A stretch of DNA of 64,000 nucleotides. Origin: Solen grandis. Taxonomy: Eukaryota; Mollusca; Bivalvia; Adapedonta; Solenidae. The notes under the pieces were generated by a model. That model was not told the origin of the DNA and searched no databases. It saw only the letters and a program-made list of their open reading frames with translations. Shown piece after piece: positions 20,640 through 35,600 of the stretch (positions are counted from its first letter, which is position 1; each line of letters begins with the position of its first letter). The translations under genes and the position numbers were made by a program. Location of the stretch: the NCBI GenBank assembly GCA_021229015.1, contig CM037788.1:47283520-47347519 (forward strand). Direction: 5' to 3'.

Positions 20640-22510
20640 AGCTCTTGAATTAACAGTGAGCAATTAGATGTTTCAAAATTAGTTAAATCAGTGTGTTGCA
20701 TGCTTGAAACTATAGCGTCTGATTTAAACAACCACGGTGATTATTAATTACACTGGAGTGCCCTGCGTTAGTCACGTGACAATATTAATTGTACGCATGA
20801 TGTAAATATTGTGTTAGTTTCCGGTTCAAAAGAGTGGCAGTTGTGGATACTTGAAACACGATGAAAATGATGTACCCAAGTAATAACTCATTGCAGGCGC
20901 GGATGTAAAACAATCACATAAAACCGTATCCTAAATGACGATAGTTATGTATTATCTGATGACAAGGCCTTAAAAGTCAATTCAAAATTATCTTTGATTA
21001 TCCAATCAAATCGTCAGCTTCAAAATGTTTATATTTTTGGCTTGCAGCCAAATTTACTCGGAATCATTGTTCTCGTAACATTTTGGACATATTTCCGAGA
21101 TTATCCGTTTGTGTATACGTCATATGCGGGTTTCCCATTTTTTAAAAAAAAAATGTGGGAAAGAACAACCAATCAGAAACACACGTTCGATGTGATTCTC
21201 CCCAAGCAACTTCGAGTCCCTGTGATCAGCAATTGGCTGCTTGTTCTGTGCTGTTTTGATTTTTAACAAAATGCATGCCCGGAAACGATTTATTATTACT
21301 GGCCTTCACAAATCGGTTTGTAATTTAGCAGATGTAGCAATCAACATATAATTCTTTGAAAACTGAAAAAAGAATGATGCAATCGGTTCATATATACAAA
21401 CACAGTTTTAAACCACACTTGCAAGTATGTGCCAAAATTTCTTGAAATCTTCATTTAAACTTTACGGTAAGTTCGTTCGACAATACTTGGTTATTATACT
21501 GGGGCCAAGACTCGAACAAAAACAGCTGGTAGTTAAGCAACGACCGGTTAATAATAAACTTGGCAAGCCTTCCTTAGCAGTATGGAATAGGTTTTATATT
21601 TGGGCATGGAGCCGCATAATCGAAAAAGGAGCAACCACTGTTATTATTGTAAAATAAAAACATGTAATGTGTTTGAAAAAAACAACTTTATGTATCAATT
21701 TCTTGTATTAACTGATAAAAAAAGAAAAACTGAACAAGATTCAAAATATGCACGTCTTCTATCGTTATTAAAAAGTTAATGTGCATCTGATAACTTCTCC
21801 CTAAACTCGTAGGCAACAGGTTTTAAAACATATTTAACGGACCTTCGTGCTTCAAAAACATGCACGGAGTTTTTGATGCTTCGCATCAAAATTAGTCTTG
21901 TTATATTTTAAATTCAAATAAACTACCGGTATAACACCCCCTCAGTTTACAGTTGGAACCGCCTCCCGTTTGATTGACAGAACACGTGATGTTTTAAGTA
22001 CGATTCAGAGTCAGTTCTATAAGGCTACAAGTACATGTAAAACAAGACGCCGTCGCAACAAGCTCCACCAAGTGACGTAGGCATATTACCACCATGATTA
22101 TTTATCAAGTTTTGAACGAAATACAAGCATTTCATTGGACGATTAGGTAAGACAAACTTTAAGTATCTATTAAAGACGTTTGTATCTGGGTGTCCGGTTA
22201 TAAAGTTGATCCAACATATTAAAAGACGAGGGGTGTTAAAGGTTTAAAGAAAAGTTTTATAAATTATTTTTTAATACGTTTATTAGAATGAGATTTTCAA
22301 AAGTGAATTTGTATCATCTTTTTTAATTCAGATTAAGTACAAAATATATCAAAGTCAAACTTTTGAAAATTGCATTTTCATAACAACATTGATAAAAACA
22401 GAATAACAGCACTTTCGAACAACCCTCGTATATATGGAATGCCATTTGGTTGCCTATTCAAATTTGTTGGTTTTCTTCCATATCAAAGACCATTTTTATT
22501 CTTTTTTTTT
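20640..22510. other. Intergenic, no gene recognised
   Basis: AT-rich DNA with a few sub-100-codon frames lacking domains or splice context. I see no repeat that matches another part of the window. Confidence 0.4.
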
Positions 22511-22514
22511 TTTA

Positions 22515-23228
22515 GCTCGCTCAAGATGAGCTTTTGTGCTCGCCCTTCGTCCAGGCGTCCGTCGTGCGACGTGAGTCGTTCGTCGTCAACAATTTGGCTT
22601 GTTAACACTCTAGAGGCCATATTGTTTGGCCAATCTTTATGAAACTAAGTCAGAATATTGTCTCCATAAATTCTTAAACAGGTTCGCAATTGGGTCATGT
22701 GGGGTCAAAAAGTAGGTCACGAGGTCAAATCTTAGAAAAACCTTGTTAACACTCTTTAGGCCACATTTTTGGCCCAATCTTTATGAAACTTGGTCAGAAT
22801 GATTGTTTCCATAAAATTTTGGACAGGTTCGAAATTGGGTCATGTTGGGTCAAAAAGTGGGTCATGAGGTCAAATCTTAGAAAAACCTTGTTAACACTCT
22901 TTAGGCCACATTTTTAGCCCAATCTTTATGAAACTTGGTCAGAATGATTGTTTCCATAAAATCTTGGACAGGTTCGAAATTGGGTCATGTTGGGTCAAAA
23001 AGTAGGTCATGAGGTCAGATCTTAGAAAAACCTTGTTAACACTCTAGAGGCCACATTTTTGGCCCAATCTTCATGAAAATTGGTCGGAATGTCTGTTTCC
23101 ATAAATCTTGGTCAAGCTCGAAAGTGGGTCATCTGATGTCAAAAGGTAGGTCAATATGAAAAATCCAACATAAGTTGCTCATTTATTAACAGTTGAGCGA
23201 TTCAGGGCCATCATGGCCCTTTTGTTTA
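22515..23228 (+). repeat. Hairpin-headed repeat with ~144-bp internal units, copy 2
   Basis: Opens with AGCTCGCTCAAGATGAGCT and GTCCGTCGTGCGACG, then about four 144-bp units marked by AACACTC and AGGTCAAATCTTAG, and ends at the GGGCCATCATGGCCC palindrome. It is the inverted relative of 10330-11155. Confidence 0.75.
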
Positions 23229-23547
23229 GTTTGATTTATCTTTTTTCTTTAAATCAACATATTCAATCATTACGATATGAATAAAAATCAACCTCTTTTA
23301 TGTCGAAAGTTACAAAGGGTAACCTATCTTCGGAAACCTACGTTTGACTTATTCGGTTTAAATTCATAACATCATATATATGATATCAGTCATCTGACAA
23401 TGAAGGTAACCCCGACTCTTAATACCCCCGTCTCCAGTATACGCTTGTATTTATATATATACAATTTATAAGCTGTCGTCAGTTAAACCCCGAGTGTTAA
23501 TCTTCAATATGCGATAGTTGGTCGAGAAAATATTGTATTATATTATC

Positions 23548-23629
23548 ATGAAGAGGGGTCTTAAGATTGTTGTTCAATTCGTGCTAATTCAAACTGTAAT
23601 AGTCAGCTTTAAGGTAACACTATGCAACA
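23548..23629 (+). CDS. Ig receptor exon 1: signal peptide
   Basis: ATG at 23548, MKRGLKIVVQFVLIQTVIVS and on to a Cys before donor A|GTAAGT. Basic start and long hydrophobic core indicate a secretory signal. Phase 1 out. The same phase and layout are seen in the paralogue at 42276. Confidence 0.75.
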
Positions 23630-26600
23630 GTAAGTATACTCTTTCAAATTTAACAGTTGTTATTTGTCGGAAATACGGCAAAGTAGAAACGCATGATAGT
23701 GTCAGCCTAAACATTTTCAGCATCATTGTAAATGTAATGAGCAAACGTAAATTGTGTGAATATCTGTAGAAAATATTTCTTCTTAGACAATTATGATCCA
23801 AAATGAGCAGTACGTAAAATGTGTATGTATGTGTGTGTGGGGGGGGGGGGGGCAGGTAAGGATACTTGTTGATTGATAATTGGAAGAAAAAAATAGTGTT
23901 TGGAAAATGATTTCAATATCACTATTGTGATAATTATCAAATCAAAGCGCTGAAGGCACTGAAGTTGTGTGTATCTAAAATGTAGGAGTGTTTAAAGAGC
24001 TTCAAGTCGATCACCAATAATCAAATTCACTTAAACAAAACAAAACAAAAGAAATGCGGCATCCCTGTTCTCTCAGCGCTATCAGAGCTTTGATTTGTAT
24101 TCATGCAGTACCTTATCTACAAAAGACTCTATTTATAGATTGAAGTAATTATACAAATCTTCTGCACAGGTCGAAGGCTCTGAACTTATTTAGGATAGTA
24201 GATAAACAGTGTTCGGTCACTTTTTAGTGTAAGAAATAACCCTTGGAGATATATGAGGTCGATAGATTGATTATTAGTATGTTATAATGATTTTGTTTTG
24301 GACATTACATGGGTTATTGTAACAGCCTTAAATGACCGAACGCTGCACATTTACTATCAATTTATTTGCGAGCCACCTTTGCATCGAAACGGACTATATT
24401 CGTGCTCTTGGTAAAGTGATCACGTGATAAAAACAGTTACATAACATGAGCGTAGAAAAATAAGTCCTATACTGTTTTCATGTCAAGCCTATAAGTATTT
24501 ATTTTGACACAGTATTGATTTTCAGCATTTTTGCTTAATTCTAGTATACTTATATTGTAGAGATATATACCATTTGTTCGATCATTTTTACACTATTGAG
24601 AGGTTATTTGGTTTTAAATCTAGAAGAACCTGGGTTGAAAACGTAGTACTATAGTTGGTGTGACTGACGTAACACACAACTAAGAGGTTTGAATCACATA
24701 CATTATGCTGGAACACGATGCTGATAGAAAAAAATAACCCATTCATAATTGAGCATATTATATTATAAATGTGCTATACATGTATCATATTTTGATATAA
24801 TTATAACTTCAGCAAATTGTGTTGAATTAGAAAATCGTATATTATTTTGTGTTGTTCTGCTCTCTATTTTATTTAATTTTGTTTCCTTCTCATTTAAAAC
24901 ATATACAAAGTACAATTTTGATATTTATTAATAATTATTTTTAATTTTCGTCTTCTGCATTCAATAACATGTACATATTATGTATATTCGTCTTCTGCAT
25001 TCAATTACATGTATATATTATGTATATTCGTCTTCTGCATTCAATTACATGTACATATTATGTATATTCGTCTTCTGCATTCAATTACATGTACATATTA
25101 TGTATATTCGTCTTCTGCATTCAATTACATGTATATATTATGTATATTCGTCTTCTGCATTCAATTACATGTATATATTATGTATATTCGTCTTCTGCAT
25201 TCAATTACATGTACATATAATGTATATTCGTCTTCTGCATTCAATTACATGTATATATTATGTATATTCGTCTTCTGCATTCAATAACATGTACATATAA
25301 TGTATATTCGTCTTCTGCATTCAATTACATGTACATATTATGTATATTCGTCTTCTGCATTCAATTACATGTACATATTATGTATATTCGTCTTCTGCAT
25401 TCAATTACATGTACATATTTTGTATATTCGTCTTCTGCATTCAATTACATGTATATATCATGTATATTCGTCTTCTGCATTCAATTACATGTATATATTA
25501 TGTATATTCGTCTTCTGCATTCAATTACATGTATATATTATGTATATTCGTCTTCTGCATTCAATTACATGTAATATTATGTATATTCGTCTTCTGCATT
25601 CAATTACATGTATATATTATGTATATTCGTCTTCTGCATTCAATTACATGTACATATTATGTATATTCGTCTTCTGCATTCAATTACATGTATATATTAT
25701 GTATATTCGTCTTCTGCATTCAATTACATGTACATATTATGTATATTCGTCTTCTGCATTCAATTACATGTACATATTATGTATATTCGTCTTCTGCATT
25801 CAATTACATGTACATATTATGTATATTCGTCTTCTGCATTCAATTACATGTACATATTATGTATATTCGTCTTCTGCATTCAATTTTTTTCTGCATTCAA
25901 TTACATGTATATATTATGTATATTCGTCTTCTGCATTCATTACATGTATTATTATGTATATCGTCTTCTGCATTCAATTACATGTACATATTATGTATAT
26001 TCGTCTTCTGCATTCAATTACATGTATTTATTATGTATATTCGTCTTCTGCATTCAATTACATGTATTTATTATGTATATTCGTCTTCTGCATTCAATTA
26101 CATGTATATATTATGTATATTCGTCTTCTGCATTCAATTACATGTACATATTATGTATATTCGTCTTCTGCATTCAATTACATGTACATATTATGTATAT
26201 TCGTCTTCTGCATTCAATTACATGTATATATTATGTATATTCGTCTTCTGCATTCAATTACATGTATTTATTATGTATATTCGTCTTCTGCATTCAATTA
26301 CATGTATATATTATGTATATTCGTCTTCTGCATTCAATTACATGTACATATTATGTATATTTTTCTTCTGCATTCAATTACATGTACATATTATGTATAT
26401 TCGTCTTCTGCATTTAATTACATGTATATATTATGTATATTCGTCTTCTGCATTCAATAACATGTACATATTATGTATATTCTTCTTCTGCATTCAATTA
26501 CATGTACATATTATGTATATTCTTCTTCTGCATTCAATTACATGTACATATTATGTATATTCGTCTTCTGCATTCAATAACATGTACATATTATGTATAT

Positions 26601-29600
26601 TCTTCTTCTGCATTCAATTACATGTACATATTATGTATATTCTCTTCTGCATTCAATTACATGTACATATTATGTATATTCTCTTCTGCATTCAATTACA
26701 TGTATATATATGTATATTCTCTTCTGCATTCATTCATGTAATATTTGTATATTCTCTTCTGCATTCAATTACATGTACATATTATGTATATTCGTCTTCT
26801 GCATTCAATAACATGTATATATTATGTATATTCGTCTTCTGCATTCAATTACTGTACATATTATGTATATTCTTCTCTGCATTCATTACATGTACTATTA
26901 TGTATATTCTTCTTCTGCATTCAATTACATGATTATTATGTATATTCGTCTTCTGCATTCAATACATGTAATATTATGTATATTCGTCTTCTGCATTCAA
27001 TTACATGTACATATTATGTATATTTTCTTCTGCATTCAATTACATGTACATATTATGTATATTCGTCTTCTGCATTCAATTACATGTCATATTATGTATA
27101 TTCGTCTTCTGCATTCAATTACTTACATATTATGTATATTCGTCTTCTGCATTCAATAACATGTACATATTTATATATTCGTCTTCTGCATTCAATACAT
27201 GTAATATTATGTATATTCGTCTTCTGCATTCAATTACATGTAATATTATGTATATTCTCTTCTGCATTCAATAACATGTATATATTATGTATATTCTTCT
27301 TCTGCATTCATTACATGTAATATTATGTATATTCGTCTTCTGCATTCAATTAATGTATATATTATGTATATTCGTCTTCTGCATTCAATACATGTAATAT
27401 TTATATATTCGTCTTCTGCATTCAATACATGTATATATTATGTATATTCGTCTTCTGCATTCAATTACATGTATATATTATGTATATTCGTCTTCTGCAT
27501 TCAATTACATGTATATAGTATGTATATTCGTCTTCTGCATTCAATTACATGTATATATTATGTATATTCGTCTTCTGCATTCAATAACATGTACATATTA
27601 TGTATATTCGTCTTCTGCATTCAGTTACATGTACATATTATGTATATTCGTCTTCTGCATTCAATTACATGTAATATTATGTATATTCGTCTTCTGCATT
27701 CAATTACTGTACATATTATGTATATTCGCTTCTGCATTCAATTACATGTATATATCTATATATTCGTCTTCTGCATTCAGTTACATGTATATATTATGTA
27801 TATTCGTCTTCTGCATTCAATTACATGTATATATGTATGTATATTCGTCTTCTGCATTCAGTTACATGTACATATTATGTATATTCGTCTTCTGCATTCA
27901 ATTACATGTACATATTATGTATATTCGTCTTCTGCATTCAATTACATGTACATATTATGTATATTCGTCTTCTGCATTCAATTACATGTACATATTCTAT
28001 ATATTCTTCTGCTGTTTTTGATTAATTGTTCATGAACAGTTTTTCTATATTGGTCTACTCTATTCAATTACATGTACATATTTTTTATATCTCTTTGCTG
28101 CATTTGATTTTATGTACATTCTTTAATATTTATAAGTACATTTTTATTTGATTATATACACATATTTTGTATATTCGTCTGCTGCAATTATTGATATGTA
28201 GATATTTTGTGTATTTGTATGCTGTTTTAATTCGTGCTGCTTTCTATTCTTTTCCATTAAAGGGTGTGGGATGATTAAAGAACCCCAGATAATGGACACT
28301 CAGAAAATCGTTATTCCCTTCATACCGGAACCAGGAGCAGGATTTACAAGAGATGACTACAATCAAATCACTGAAAAAAAGCACTGCGGGTTTAGATGGG
28401 TGAAGAAAAATGAATCTTATCACGATATTATCAGAAAGCCTTTGTCCGGATATAATAAATATGGTCTTCAAAACTTGTCACTCGTGATTAATAACGTCTC
28501 GATGCCTGACGTAATGACGTATTACGTCGAGTGTCAAGTTGACAGAACAATGAATAACACATGTACTGTAGTGTCAACAAATGAAGTGGAATTGACAAAA
28601 GCGATTATCCATCAATTACGAATGCAGAGCACAACTGTATTTTCCAAAACCAGTAAGTGTTTTGAAACCATGGTTTCGTTTGATACTTTATTGGTGTCCA
28701 TATCTAGTTATATGTCATGGGCAAATTTGAAAATAATTAGACTTGTGCATACAGCAACATATGGCTTAGTTATTTTTTCTTGATATAAACTTTTTTTAAA
28801 TTAATTGTACTTTTTTTCTCAATCATTCCTATACCAATAGACATAGTTTTTCCTGAACATCAATGCTTGAAAAGAAATAAAACTTGAAATGAATTTTTAC
28901 TACGATTTCGAAAGTAAGTAGGCCTAATTACATAAAATATGTTAATTAAGTTAAATTATCGATATGTTGTGGAATTTCTAACAGGATTTCTATAAGTTAA
29001 GAGTGTAGTTAACGGTTTGCACTATTTCTAGTTTTTACCACGGAAAGAACCACAGCCAACGAACGACTGGAACCATCACTCGAGAACGGGTCACCGAACC
29101 TGCCGCCCAGCAATGTTTCAACAATAATCGTCGCTGTCTCTGCCGTTGTTATCGTCGCTATAATTTCCGGAACAGTTCTGGTCATATTTCGGAACAAAAG
29201 AGCGCAACAAGAAGGTAATGATTTGTTTGAAATACATACCGATTCAGTCGTTTTCTATGAGAATACGATACAATCTTAAGGTAAGACATCTGTACTGGTT
29301 CCGCTACATTTCGGAACTCTTAACCTCTACCAAGATAACCAAGGTACCCTAATGAAACATAAGGAAACCCGGGTTATCTCCATTAAAGTCCATGAGGTCC
29401 GAAATGTAGCGAAACCATTACATGTATCTTACCTTAAATAAGTTGCTCAAGAGTCAGTGCATGCCACGTAAGCCCGGTTTGATCTTACGTCTGAATAAGG
29501 CCGAGGTACATGTAGTTCGATCACTCATCTTAGTAAATATGGTCAAAGATAAGACGCAGTCTAGTTCATCAATATTCTGGTAACTCTTGTCGCACTCTTC

Positions 29601-32600
29601 AATTTGGAGGGATGAAAACTTTATTAAAGTGTTCCGAATATCAACCAAGGTTCGACCACAGAACTTTTGGTCTGGTACCCGACCTTACTACAGAGATCAA
29701 AGGTCTAGCATGCGCTGTTCAATGGTTGCCTGTAGTGGGCCAATCCAAGATGGCTGATTACAATGAAACAAAGAAGGCAAGCAAATATATTTGGGCATAT
29801 CTTTATCTAGGATTGTGCCAAGTTGATACTGTTTAACAGATCGTTGGAATAATTCATGTTTTATCATAAATATTATTCGGTTAACCTCTTTACACATTTC
29901 TCTCTTTACCCATCGAAGAGTTTGACCAAAGTTACCACTCTAAAGATGAAATAGACTGCGCTAAATGGAATGACGTCAAAAACTCGACGTCAGGTAAATG
30001 CATGACAAAATGTTCGCATTTGATCTACCATTTGTTCCTTTCGGAATTGACACTGGACAGTGACCTGATTGACATAAACTTAACACTTTCTTGTTTTTCT
30101 AAACATCTCCGATGTTGATTATTACTTATAAAAGACTAGAATTAAGAAGAAAAAATATTTTCTGTTTGCTTATTGTTTATTTAAAAATGTCACGTTTTTG
30201 TGCTAAAATTAATTCATTCGAGTAAACAGTATAAACATATTATTGTTTTCTATGTGTTGTTTGAGTGTGAATAATAAGAGCTGTTACAACAAAACAAACT
30301 CTTTGCTTCAGAAAGTTTGCACTTGTATAAAGTAAGGACAGAGTATGTCCGGTACAGCTAAGATCTCTCGCTTAATTGGGTCACGATAAGCACGGTCATA
30401 TCCTGTGTTATTATGAACACCAAAATGCGTGATTCATATCACGGATATTCATACAGTCAACAAACCGGAAATGATCTTGAAACGGAAGATTTTAAACATA
30501 ATTAACAACGACATCAAATGATGAACAAGCAAAGTTGTCATTTACGTCTCCGTTTTAGTCTTTAGTCATCGTTAGTCATAGTTTCCTTTTTGTGGCATGA
30601 AATACGATTCAAGGCACCGATATAGTTATACAGATTGAGTTGAACATAACTGTAATAAGTGTTCTTGCACATTTTACAAAGTCAAAACATTAGATTAGTT
30701 TAATCTTATTTAATTTATGGTTGGGAAACAAGTTCTTACAACTTATACTAGTTCCCCTCGGGTTAGACCAGTACTTTGTCCCCGAAAAGGTCATGAAAAA
30801 TCCTTGCTCGCAACGGGGGATTCGAACCCAAAGCCCGGTAGCTAAAAGAGAAAGTGAGAGTGGTCGTTGAACCAGTGTATGTCTTTTGTTTATGATGCAT
30901 GCATTTATTGACATGATATGCTTACCATTTTCATTAGGAAACAGACGTCTCGTCAGCCCAGATGTATTCTCGTCGTAAGTGTTACATGCGTTTTTTTTTT
31001 CTTGCATTTCTTCTTTGCAACCGAAGTTAACATACTTCAATACAAACATGTTAAAGGGAATGCAAAGACGATGAAATAAATAGCAATAACATTATTTTTA
31101 TACTTAAAAATAACTTGTACCTAAATATATTTCTTTTGCGTTGATTGAGAAACCGGGGCGCCTTAATTAATCAGTCTCCTGATTCTATATATTTGGCCCT
31201 GTCTCCTGGGTTTATATAGCAGATCAGTCTCATGAATCGAATTCTACTTAATCTAAAGCGAATCCTGAGTCTAAATTTAAAGTTAAGCCTCCTCTGAGTC
31301 TATATATCAGACCCAGTATCCTGAGTCTATATTTCAGGCTCATTATCCTGAGTCTATATATCAGACCCAGTATCCTGAGTCTATATATCAGGCTCATTAT
31401 CCTGAGTCTATATATCAGACCCAGTATCCTGAGTCTATATTTCAGGCTTTCCCTACGGCTATAGATAAGATAAGATAAGATAAGATAATCTTTTATTATA
31501 GTGACTTGTGTATACAAAATTACATAAAGTTAAATAATTTACAAAATCATTGAACACCCGGCCCAACGGGCCTATAAGTCACCTTATACATGTACAATAA
31601 ATAATATTTGTGATGCAAGATGAATAAATAGTTTTCTGTATATGACATTTCAAGACAACAAATGCAAATTAACTTATTTGAATACGATTTTAACCATACG
31701 TAAGAAATGTACAATTTGGTATTATATAAACTCTACAAACATCATGACTAAAAATTAGAGACAGTTATGTAACACAACACTAGTAATGCGATAACACCGA
31801 CGTTTTGATATATGTAATTACTCTGGTATAGTATATAATTATGAGTAAAAGAGATCATATAACATTGTGCAGCTGTATAACTATTTAACCATAACATGTT
31901 TTATACATCACATGTTTGATTGATAGTTATTTAAGATAGTTTCTCTATATATCAGGAACAGTTCCCTACACTTATATATCAGGAACAGTTCCCTACGTCT
32001 ATATATCATCCACAGTTCTCTACACCTATTTATCAGAAACAGTTCCCTACGTCTATATATCATCCACAGTTCTCTACACCTATATATCAGGCACAGTTCC
32101 CTACACCTATATATCATCCACAGTTCCCTACGTCTATATATCAGGCACAGTTCCCTACACCTATATATCAGGAACAGTTCCCTACACCTATATATCATCC
32201 ACAGTTCCCTACGTCTATATATCATCCACAGTTCCCTACGTCTATATATCATCCACAGTTCCCTACGTCTATTTATCATCCACAGTTCCCTACGTCTATA
32301 TATCAGGAACAGTTCCCTACACCTATATATCATCCACAGTTCCCTACGTCTATATATCAGGCACAGTTCCCTACACCTATATATCAGGAACAGTTCCCTA
32401 CGTCTATATATCATCCACAGTTCCCTACTCTATATATCATCCACAGTTCCCTACGTCTATATATCAGGAACAGTTCCCTACACCTATATATCAGGAACAG
32501 TTCCCTACGTCTATGTATTATCCACAGTTCCCTACGTCTATATATCAGGAACAGTTCTCTACACCTATATATCATCCACAGTTCCCTACGTCTATATATC

Positions 32601-35600
32601 AGGCACAGTTCCCTACACCTATATATCATCCACAGTTCTCTACGCCTATATATCAGGCACAGTTCCCTACACCTATATATCAGGCACAGTTCTCTACGCA
32701 TATATATCATCCACAGTTCTCTACACCTATATATCAGAAACAGTTCCCTACGTCTATATATCATCCACAGTTCCCTACACCTATATATCAGGAACAGTTC
32801 CCTACACCTATATATCAGGCACAGTTCCCTACACCTATATATCAGGCACAGTTCTCTACGCATATATATCAGGCACAGTTCCCTACGTCTATATATCAGG
32901 CACAATTCCTTACGTCTATATATCAGGCACAGTTCCCTACGTCTTTATACGGGCACAGTTGCCTTCGTCTAATGTTAATATCTTCTTTTTTAATAATGAT
33001 TTTTCAAAAATTCAAACGTATATGGCACGCATTCCCTTCAGTTAGATATTATAATCACTTTTAAAAATATATTATATACATATTTAGTAAAACATCACCT
33101 TAAACATTTAAATTCTTGAGATTGAGTCTGAAATATTGACTTACCATATTAATGAATTATGACCCAAGCTTGGCTAGTTATTAAGTTGTTACTATACATA
33201 CTGTGGTGTACGTACAGGTACTTTGCATCTGAAATGTTTGTACATTCTCTTTTCCAGGTCCGTTCACGGAATATGCAGCTCAGGTATGGCATGATTTAAC
33301 GCCATGCTTACATACTGAGGGTGTATAATACTGCTGTGTGCTGTATTATATTGATATTAACTAGGGTACAATACATTCCATTATTCTTTATTATAGCATA
33401 TGGCTATATGCTGCGTGTGTTATATTGCTATAAACTAGGGTGTAATATATCGCTTTATGCTTGGGGTTTACTATATTGTTATATACTGGGTTGTAATATA
33501 TTGCTTTATGTTTTGGTGAACCATTTAGCTATATGCAATGATGTACTATATTGCTATATGATAGGAGGGGAGCTTTATTGCTATATATTGAGATGTAATA
33601 TATATTTCTATACTTTTTTTTTTTTTAATAATACTACTGCTATATAATTGGGGTTTAATATATAGCAATACTTGGGTGTAAAACCTCTGTGTTTTGAACA
33701 TCGGGTAAAAGTAAGGCTATACTATTTCTCCGACTTTGGTTTGTTGCGATTGGGTAGCGAACCAAACAGAGGAGATATGACATACTTTTTTTCTTCCTCC
33801 TTTGGCATGCTTTGGCCGGATATCGACCCACAACCTCCAGTTACAACTCGTACACAAGCAACCAGTAACCAGAAATATAACAAGACAGTCCAGGCATAAC
33901 TTCAAATCGCACACTTTCCAGTTGGTAAACCCTAATTCCGTTTCAGTTCTTTCTTTTATTCCATTGTAGATGCAGTGGATCCTGACACGGGCCGGATAAT
34001 CCTGGATCCCGCTATCCGTTATGTTGACAGCAACACGCTTCAAAGGTCGCCCATGTTGCCGAGGTGGTCCGAAAACAGTCACAACGAAAACAGTTCAGAA
34101 TATGCCACTATTGATGAAGCAAAAATGATTAACGGAACAATAAAACCTGGCACATGCAGACATGAGGGCTCGTCTAAAAGTGATGTTAAAATCACAGAGA
34201 CTGCTCAGTTTAGTGTGAAATTTCCCTATATTAACTGCAGCAGTATAACGCAAAATTTATCTCAACATTGTTCTTACACGGGACAAGAGACAGATCCTGG
34301 ATACGACAGAGTGATGAAAAGACAAAGTAGACACAGCAGACGAAGGGTACGCTGTTTTATTATACCTCATATGACTTTCCTGCTTTAAAGGCACATATCA
34401 TGGGGAAATGTTATGTCAACGTTTGATAATTGTTAATATTAACTTAACATGCTGACTAAAAATAGAAACTTTTTTTTGCCATATATATCGCTCGAGCCTT
34501 CTTTGTGGACGTCAGTCAACAAGACACCAGAAGTTTCTTTACAATCATTTTATTCTGTACAACAAAATGAATATCGGATGCCATTGGATGTGATATGGAT
34601 TAAACCCTAGACAATTATGACACATTTTTTTTCGGAGGTTTAAATTCATTGCTGTCACATCATCTAGCGACCGGTAGATTTATATTGATTATCGAAATTC
34701 GGGATGTTAGAAAACTTTTATCTATTTAAACGAACGTAAAAATGTAATTAGTTAATATAGATGATTTAATAACAGTCATATATTTTTGTTTCATAATCAA
34801 GCACCCTTTAATTAATTAAGAAAACTAATGTAAAATCCTCATACACGAATATTGTTGAACATTATGAAGAAACTATTGGTGTACTGATTAGTCTGTCATG
34901 CTTTGCTTTTCAAATGTTATTTCACAAGACCAGGTTATTGAATGTTAAGGATTAATAAGTGTTGAGGATTTGATATCAATTAAACAATTACTAGTCACTT
35001 TGTCTATTAAAATGTTTAGAAATGATATTGGTCAATATAGTACCTGGTTCCCGTTTCAACATTTACTAAGCATAACAAAGGTGAAACCATCCCTCTAAAT
35101 GCCGAATGCTTCGGATTTTGTTAAAACGGTATTTGGGAATAAGGTAAATTAATACTTCCGGTTGCAATATGTTCCATTAACTATTCGTACCTATACGTAT
35201 GTACATTACGTATAGGTACGTATAAAAAGATTTATCGAGGTTTCGGGACTTGTTAGAGACACAAGGAAAGCTCATTGCTCAATAATATTGTTTCTTGAAA
35301 ATGCCCACATGCATATATAAATATGATGTTTAATGATGTGTTTTTCTACCGAACATCAAATGTAGCCAATGGACCAAGGTATTAATTCCAACATAACAGC
35401 TAAAAATTCGAAAGAAATGGCAAAAAATAATCATGTTGATGTTCATTGGTATAAAACAACAAAATATTTTGTAGTTTACATCGTATTCATGTTGTGAAAT
35501 AATATAACGTTATGATACTCACAGTTTATACATGTATGAGCTGTTTGCCTGAATTGTCAAAAATATCTTTTTAGAGACCATTTCATTTAGCGACTACCAT

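Noticed and set aside
25300..26932. Long open frames of 386 and 530 codons
   Set aside because: They are translations of the 40-bp minisatellite. All three frames repeat the same peptide set, with no start context and no domain; the array lies inside an intron.
31908..33064. Open frames of 160-180 codons on both strands with nine-residue repeats
   Set aside because: The 27-bp period keeps every copy in frame on both strands. No signal peptide, splice support or recognised repeat-protein family.
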